NCBI GenBank assembly: GCA_964617665.1
Contig: CAZUAH010000269.1
Span: 1-18,495, forward strand
Source: JADHUC01 sp964617665
Lineage (GTDB): Bacteria > Planctomycetota > Planctomycetia > Pirellulales > Pirellulaceae
DNA: 18,495 nucleotides
Direction: 5' to 3'
Below, one piece after another: positions 15,801-18,495 of this stretch. Under the pieces are notes generated by a model. That model saw only the letters and a list, made by a program, of their open reading frames with translations, was not told the origin of the DNA and did not search any database. Positions within the stretch are counted from its first letter, which is position 1; the number at the start of each line of letters is the position of its first letter. Made by a program: the position numbers and the translations under genes.

Positions 15801-16719
15801 GGTCCTCGGCCAGGAAATGATACTCTGGAATCACAAAAGGCAGGGTACTGAGAATCAGCCTTATCTCTCCCAACTCCTCAACGTGATGGAATTCTACGGA
15901 GGCAACACTTCCGCCCCTCAGATACGAAGCACGCAATACCTGAAAGTCGACGGGAAGGATGAATTCGGATTCAGGCCGTTGGGCTGTGAAATCGAGCTTC
16001 CCGACAGAACCGACTATTTCATCTTCAGCGCTTCCCAGCACGCCAAGGAAATGCGACTGCCCAACGGTCATATCATGGGCCTGAAAGGCCGGGTCGCTCA
16101 TGCGGCGTTCAGTCGCGACAATGAGTTGGTCCACCTGGAGATCATCGGCGGAACCCATCTGACCTGCGCAGGTGAGACCATTCATTCTGCACCGGAACTT
16201 CGCGGCGAGATCGCGTCCGCAGATGCCCGGCGGAACCGGATTGTCGTTGCGGCCGAATCTAGAATCCCCGATTTCGTTTCCGATGATTACCTGAAGAAGA
16301 AGGAAATCAACCTGCGCCGCGGATCGTTCGAGCAAACCTACCAGATAGACGAAGCCAAGATCTCTGACGACCGGATGCGGATCGAGATGAGACTGCATCT
16401 TCCCGTTGTCTCTATTAGGTCGGAAATCACAGACATCAAACCCGACCGCCTGGAATTGGAGTCCCCTTACCTCGACTGGAACATGTCGATCCATGGTTCC
16501 AGGGTCCGCGGAGCAAGTGGCCGTATGTATGTGGCGGACGGCAAAGGGCAGCCGGGTTCGGCCGATCTGATCTTCTTCGGCAAGGCACAGACGCATCAAT
16601 TCGCTAGAAGCACCCTGGGGGAAGAATTCCTTGTTGGAGAATCAATAGACCTCTACGACTACTGGATTGGCGACAAGATCAGGGTACCGATTAACCGGTG
16701 TCTGAACGAATTCCGCTGA
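12820..16719 (+). CDS. Large secreted heparinase II/III-like protein, putative polysaccharide lyase
   Basis: Using ATG 12820 (ggag six bases upstream) gives 1299 residues with an N-terminal signal segment (WSFLLLLLMPSVVDGG). ATG 12808 or TTG 12784 are possible in-frame alternatives. Residues ~20-320 look beta-rich. From ~360 to ~740 the protein is helical, with NIGGYNTGAVNGVGEVLLS (~579-598) and a block from ~623 with MADTMFSYEGM, resembling the (alpha/alpha) toroid and its Asn/Tyr-rich cleft in alginate and heparin lyases. After ~760 it becomes beta-sheet. The stretch INALVDIDEKHFYLIDLYRM (~871-890), then GEDHWRLLSLLPKA, follows the heparinase II/III C-terminal domain pattern in which an exported lyase strand ends in a conserved His. 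No family number or catalytic residues can be assigned. It is much longer than typical lyases of this fold (600-750). It ends 57 bases before an intrinsic terminator. An undescribed lyase family or a glycan-binding relative are both possible. Confidence 0.82.
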   Translation: MMGPTFNACTWREWSFLLLLLMPSVVDGGETNEKNTSISEWAFTVVPSLPKTVIDPEEVKHPVVTGEFGFTLAYAPDYVGADIERRFYVELQESGGSLPKLKIGTSDSIAYLDRNADIYFIDEYQPGMNQRIIGKPLDITTDMGLKFTVVKSRTGARRYYFKTEHVDHDATITFINPETQGKMVVFLKIYDMHDMARPHIILDQDTTLIGGGAGQEVVIPQIFPIGMGGDVLPYTKQKGRYAKPTRAANKGQTHLLEYSAEDIWEGMPDSSARLSTSASFVKPNLEPLRYMGITEGAVSEHSKDPLHGYRYYVDEEGTRIPSNDIENDDFSSGVFPDDGFVPVRYNHARMPLAQNRWASLTPKNQIRPLGILTFERERQQARLAERYADQYQKTGNPEYAYRGLLLLSRIGLEMNFRSFMQHYRTKGDQDEIRKRLSTNTVMRRLSLSVLFGVGLGESRTIFPLIAAYEKLFPALDDTSGNLVAFLKNKGLPIEDTRDVKWLIERIYLSWVQANIHRQSCFNFPASHVLVTQVIDLLGYPDDQLLDILCDGHPGTHYPISSARHLLNAEFTKDGIKSENIGGYNTGAVNGVGEVLLSIEDVAGDSGKKPNYDRLHNALLSNVHLALVPSRRARAKWGMADTMFSYEGMLGSSYRIDGWEGRDPFPWYYGDVYGENSDTMFLKAFSLRPDPRIAWAFLNSGPFGELATKQNSSGRVVWQSRDYEFTWDDLRAAAETLPGDWRTGVFPITALNLNILRRGKGFYERSCTIGVGATGRSLYDQMELKLFGFRNHLITRSDVSAGIVENAGRQYVTDGTDLIGKAVLHSNGDYFALIDHEVSRFQRKAKIDDTFQEPTASSYHVLPDEGWQRRINALVDIDEKHFYLIDLYRMREGEDHWRLLSLLPKAETTFEGLEFSAGNTSLRGGDISVLPTYGSGIVDFTGAKRADGRDGWIAASQTTGMDGLSMRLHSLFDGQSQIYVGYPELRGSGVKETQKVLGQEMILWNHKRQGTENQPYLSQLLNVMEFYGGNTSAPQIRSTQYLKVDGKDEFGFRPLGCEIELPDRTDYFIFSASQHAKEMRLPNGHIMGLKGRVAHAAFSRDNELVHLEIIGGTHLTCAGETIHSAPELRGEIASADARRNRIVVAAESRIPDFVSDDYLKKKEINLRRGSFEQTYQIDEAKISDDRMRIEMRLHLPVVSIRSEITDIKPDRLELESPYLDWNMSIHGSRVRGASGRMYVADGKGQPGSADLIFFGKAQTHQFARSTLGEEFLVGESIDLYDYWIGDKIRVPINRCLNEFR

Positions 16720-16775
16720 TCTCAATCACTGAAGAACGACGGGAAGAACTACACATCGGATGAATTCAACGGAGG

Positions 16776-16800
16776 CGGGAAGCAACCGCTATCCCGTTTT
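16776..16800 (+). terminator. Intrinsic terminator closing the polysaccharide gene run
   Basis: cggga (16776-16780) pairs with tcccg (16792-16796) and agc (16781-16783) with gct (16788-16790), leaving the tetraloop aacc and one bulged A. TTTT follows directly at 16797-16800. This is the only stem in the window with a T tract in the right place. It lies 57 bases after the stop of the large lyase-like gene and implies that the oxidoreductase gene at 17055 has its own promoter. Confidence 0.65.
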
Positions 16801-17054
16801 GATCGGGGGGGCAGCAAACTCGAGAATGGAACCGTCATGGTGCTCTTAGCCACCGACAAGAACCTTTCCGTCAAGGTGCTGGTTACCAAGGGGCAGACCC
16901 TGCATTCGTATGAAACTGGTGCCAACCGCAACGGTGCCGAGTAACTCGAACCACTGTCCGTAGACACCGGCCCTCGGCGTTTCGGCGCGGGAGGATACGG
17001 TTGAAACAGGTGCCGGCTGATCGACCCGACGAAGACACTTGACCTGGAGACGGG
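16801..17054. other. Intergenic region before the oxidoreductase gene
   Basis: Together with 16720-16775 this gap exceeds 300 bases. Besides the terminator, it contains a stretch (to TAA at 16942-16944) that stays open in the frame of the upstream gene and reads in part VMVLLATDKNLSVKVLVTKG, which is mildly protein-like and may be a coding relic. A promoter for the downstream gene is expected between 16945 and 17040, but no convincing pair of boxes is seen. The ribosome binding site ggag (17046-17049) is clear. Confidence 0.4.
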
Positions 17055-18422
17055 ATGAACCAACAAAGTGTGATTCAACGTACAACCATTCCCAGGCGCA
17101 CGTTTTTGAAACGCGCAAGCTTGGCTGCCGGAGGTCTCACGATCCTGCCTGCCTGGGTTCACGGCCGGGCTCCCAGCGACCGAGTCAACTTGGCCCAGGT
17201 GGGTTCGGGCGGGCAAGGTTGGGCTGATCTCGGCGCGGTCGCCTCTAGTCCGCACGTAAACATCGTCGCCTTGTGCGACGTCGACGCCAAACGTCTCGGC
17301 CGCGCTGCCAAGGAGTTTTCCGCGGCAAAGACATTCACGGATTGGCGGGTGATGCTGGAGAAGATGGGCACGGGTATTGACGGGGTCGTCGTCAGCACTC
17401 CCGACCACACACACGCTCCGGCTGCCATGTCGGCGTTGAATCTGGGCAAGCACGTCTATTGCCAGAAACCGCTCGCGCACGACATTTTCGAAGCCCGTAA
17501 ACTTCGCGAAGCTGCCAGGCAAACGGGCGTCGTGACGCAGATGGGTATCCAGGTCCACTCCTCATCGGCGTACGGCGCGGCGACGCAGATGATCCAGTCG
17601 GGCGTCATTGGCAAAGTAAGCCGCGTCCATGCCTGGTCGCACAAAAGCTGGGGATACGATGGCAGCAAGACGTATCGCAGCGACGACGTTCCGCAGTGGC
17701 TCGACTGGGATCTCTGGTTGGGCACGGCGCCCGAGCGGCCGTATGTCGACGGGCGGTATCATCCGCGCGAATGGCGGCGCTATCTCGATTTCGGCACGGC
17801 CACGTTGGGTGACATGGGCGTGCACATCTTCGACACGCCGTTTCGCGCCCTGGAATTGACAGCGCCGCGATGGGGCAAGGCCACGTGCCGCGTTCCCGAC
17901 GGCGAAGGGCATCCCGCCAAGCTAAAAGTGGAATACGAATTCCCCGGCACTCGGCACACGACCGACACGTTGCGATGGACGTGGTGCGACGGCGCCTTGG
18001 CCCCGCCGAGAATCGAAGAGCTGCCGGTCGAGGAAGGCCGGCGGTTGCCGCAGCAGGGATCTCTGTTTGTTGGCCAGAAAGGCTTGTTGCTGCTTCCACA
18101 CGTCGACCGGCCGCGGCTGCTGCCCAAGGAGAATTTCGCGGAATACGAACCGCCGTATGTCGCTCCCTTCGACCGTGAGCAGTGGGCCAGTCACTATCTT
18201 CAATGGGTCGACGCCTGCCGAGGCGTGGCGACGGCCAGCGCACCATTCGATTATGCGGGCCCGTTAACCGAGGCGGTGTTGCTGGGCGTGGTTGCCGCCC
18301 GCTATCCAGACCAGCAGCTTGATTGGAACGCTACAGACGTTCGATTCACGAACGACGAGGAGGCCAACATGTATCTCAAACGCACCTATCGCAACGGTTT
18401 CGAGGTAGAAGGCTTATGTTAG
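17055..18422 (+). CDS. Tat-exported Gfo/Idh/MocA-family oxidoreductase
   Basis: The 455-residue protein starts with a twin-arginine signal (RRTFLK at 14-19, then ASLAAGGLTI), so it should be exported folded with its cofactor. Residues ~43-160 form the Rossmann domain, with the dinucleotide motif GSGGQG (Gly50, Gly52, Gly55), the acidic turn ALCDVD, STPDHTHAPAAM and the CQKPL motif with Lys138, the usual catalytic or substrate-binding Lys of the family. The C-terminal alpha/beta domain has GDMGVHIFD with Asp253 and His257. Length is normal for the exported planctomycete members. Such enzymes use tightly bound NAD(P) to oxidise or reduce sugars, and some relatives cleave glycosides by a redox mechanism; the substrate here is unknown. 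ATG 17055 has ggag five bases upstream. It lies beyond the terminator, so it is probably a separate transcription unit from the fucosidase genes. Confidence 0.93.
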   Translation: MNQQSVIQRTTIPRRTFLKRASLAAGGLTILPAWVHGRAPSDRVNLAQVGSGGQGWADLGAVASSPHVNIVALCDVDAKRLGRAAKEFSAAKTFTDWRVMLEKMGTGIDGVVVSTPDHTHAPAAMSALNLGKHVYCQKPLAHDIFEARKLREAARQTGVVTQMGIQVHSSSAYGAATQMIQSGVIGKVSRVHAWSHKSWGYDGSKTYRSDDVPQWLDWDLWLGTAPERPYVDGRYHPREWRRYLDFGTATLGDMGVHIFDTPFRALELTAPRWGKATCRVPDGEGHPAKLKVEYEFPGTRHTTDTLRWTWCDGALAPPRIEELPVEEGRRLPQQGSLFVGQKGLLLLPHVDRPRLLPKENFAEYEPPYVAPFDREQWASHYLQWVDACRGVATASAPFDYAGPLTEAVLLGVVAARYPDQQLDWNATDVRFTNDEEANMYLKRTYRNGFEVEGLC

Positions 18423-18495
18423 AACTTCGCACGGTAGCTTTCCAATGTTTGCGCAGGGCGAAGCGTGGGGCGAATGTCGTTGCCCTGATCAATTA
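18416..18495 (+). CDS. Possible start of the next gene, cut by the window edge
   Basis: ATG 18416 overlaps the stop of the oxidoreductase gene by seven bases and opens a frame without stops to the end of the window (26 codons, beginning MLELRTVAFQCLRR). agaagg lies just upstream, at a shorter than ideal distance. The peptide is too short to recognise and the open frame could be chance. Confidence 0.25.
   Translation, partial: MLELRTVAFQCLRRAKRGANVVALIN

Noticed and set aside
15517..16599. Long minus-strand open frame (360 codons) opposite the heparinase-like gene
   Set aside because: Same reasoning: a mirror of codon bias on the other strand with no recognisable domain or ribosome binding site.
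16720..16944. In-frame open extension of 75 codons after the TGA stop of the large lyase-like gene, resembling the TGA-split PA14-like gene
   Set aside because: The extension contains the intrinsic terminator at 16776-16800 and its first part is low in protein character, so readthrough is unlikely. A small coding relic around 16830-16944 remains possible.

Overview
The window looks like chromosomal DNA of a planctomycete, most like Pirellulales. This is an inference from gene types, not from a marker gene. The clues are a PhoPQ-activated pathogenicity-related (PqaA-type) secreted hydrolase, a Tat-exported Gfo/Idh/MocA oxidoreductase, long multi-domain secreted carbohydrate-active proteins, palindromic repeat elements of a kind I associate with planctomycete genomes, and many GTG/TTG-type starts. 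No rRNA, tRNA, CRISPR array or intact insertion sequence is visible.

Layout, all intact genes on the + strand. Positions 1-168 hold two hairpin repeats. Positions 169-3341 hold a PqaA-like alpha/beta hydrolase followed by a secreted LanC-like (alpha/alpha) barrel protein. Positions 3433-4086 hold a small secreted PA14-like gene that is split by an in-frame TGA and carries a palindromic repeat inside its N-terminal coding part. Positions 4087-4938 are a decayed stretch: a long imperfect inverted repeat (4237-4308) and, on the minus strand, the first ~60 codons of a ParA-family ATPase (4572-4391) frameshifted inside the Walker A motif. Then comes an IclR-family regulator (4939-5745) with a perfect 12-bp palindrome overlapping its probable -35 box, followed by a run of secreted polysaccharide-processing genes: GH29 alpha-L-fucosidase, a BNR_4 beta-propeller protein with PKD, LamG and repeat domains (lyase candidate), GH95 fucosidase-type enzyme, and a 1299-residue heparinase II/III-like protein. 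A good intrinsic terminator (16776-16800) closes this run. A Tat-exported Gfo/Idh/MocA oxidoreductase follows, and possibly the start of a next gene at the right edge.

Taken together the window reads as a polysaccharide utilisation locus for a fucose-bearing glycan. Two fucosidases of unrelated fold and opposite stereochemistry would remove fucose side groups, two lyase-like proteins could cut the (probably uronate-containing) backbone, the PqaA-like hydrolase could act as an esterase or peptidase, and the oxidoreductase could act on released sugars. The IclR regulator is the obvious candidate controller. There are no sulfatases and no SusC/SusD pair in the window, so a sulfated fucan is not specifically supported. 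The most unusual points are the GH95 enzyme with Glu in place of the conserved Asp of the DGNFG motif, the LanC-like protein that lacks the His zinc ligand, the ParA relic, and the TGA-interrupted PA14-like gene.
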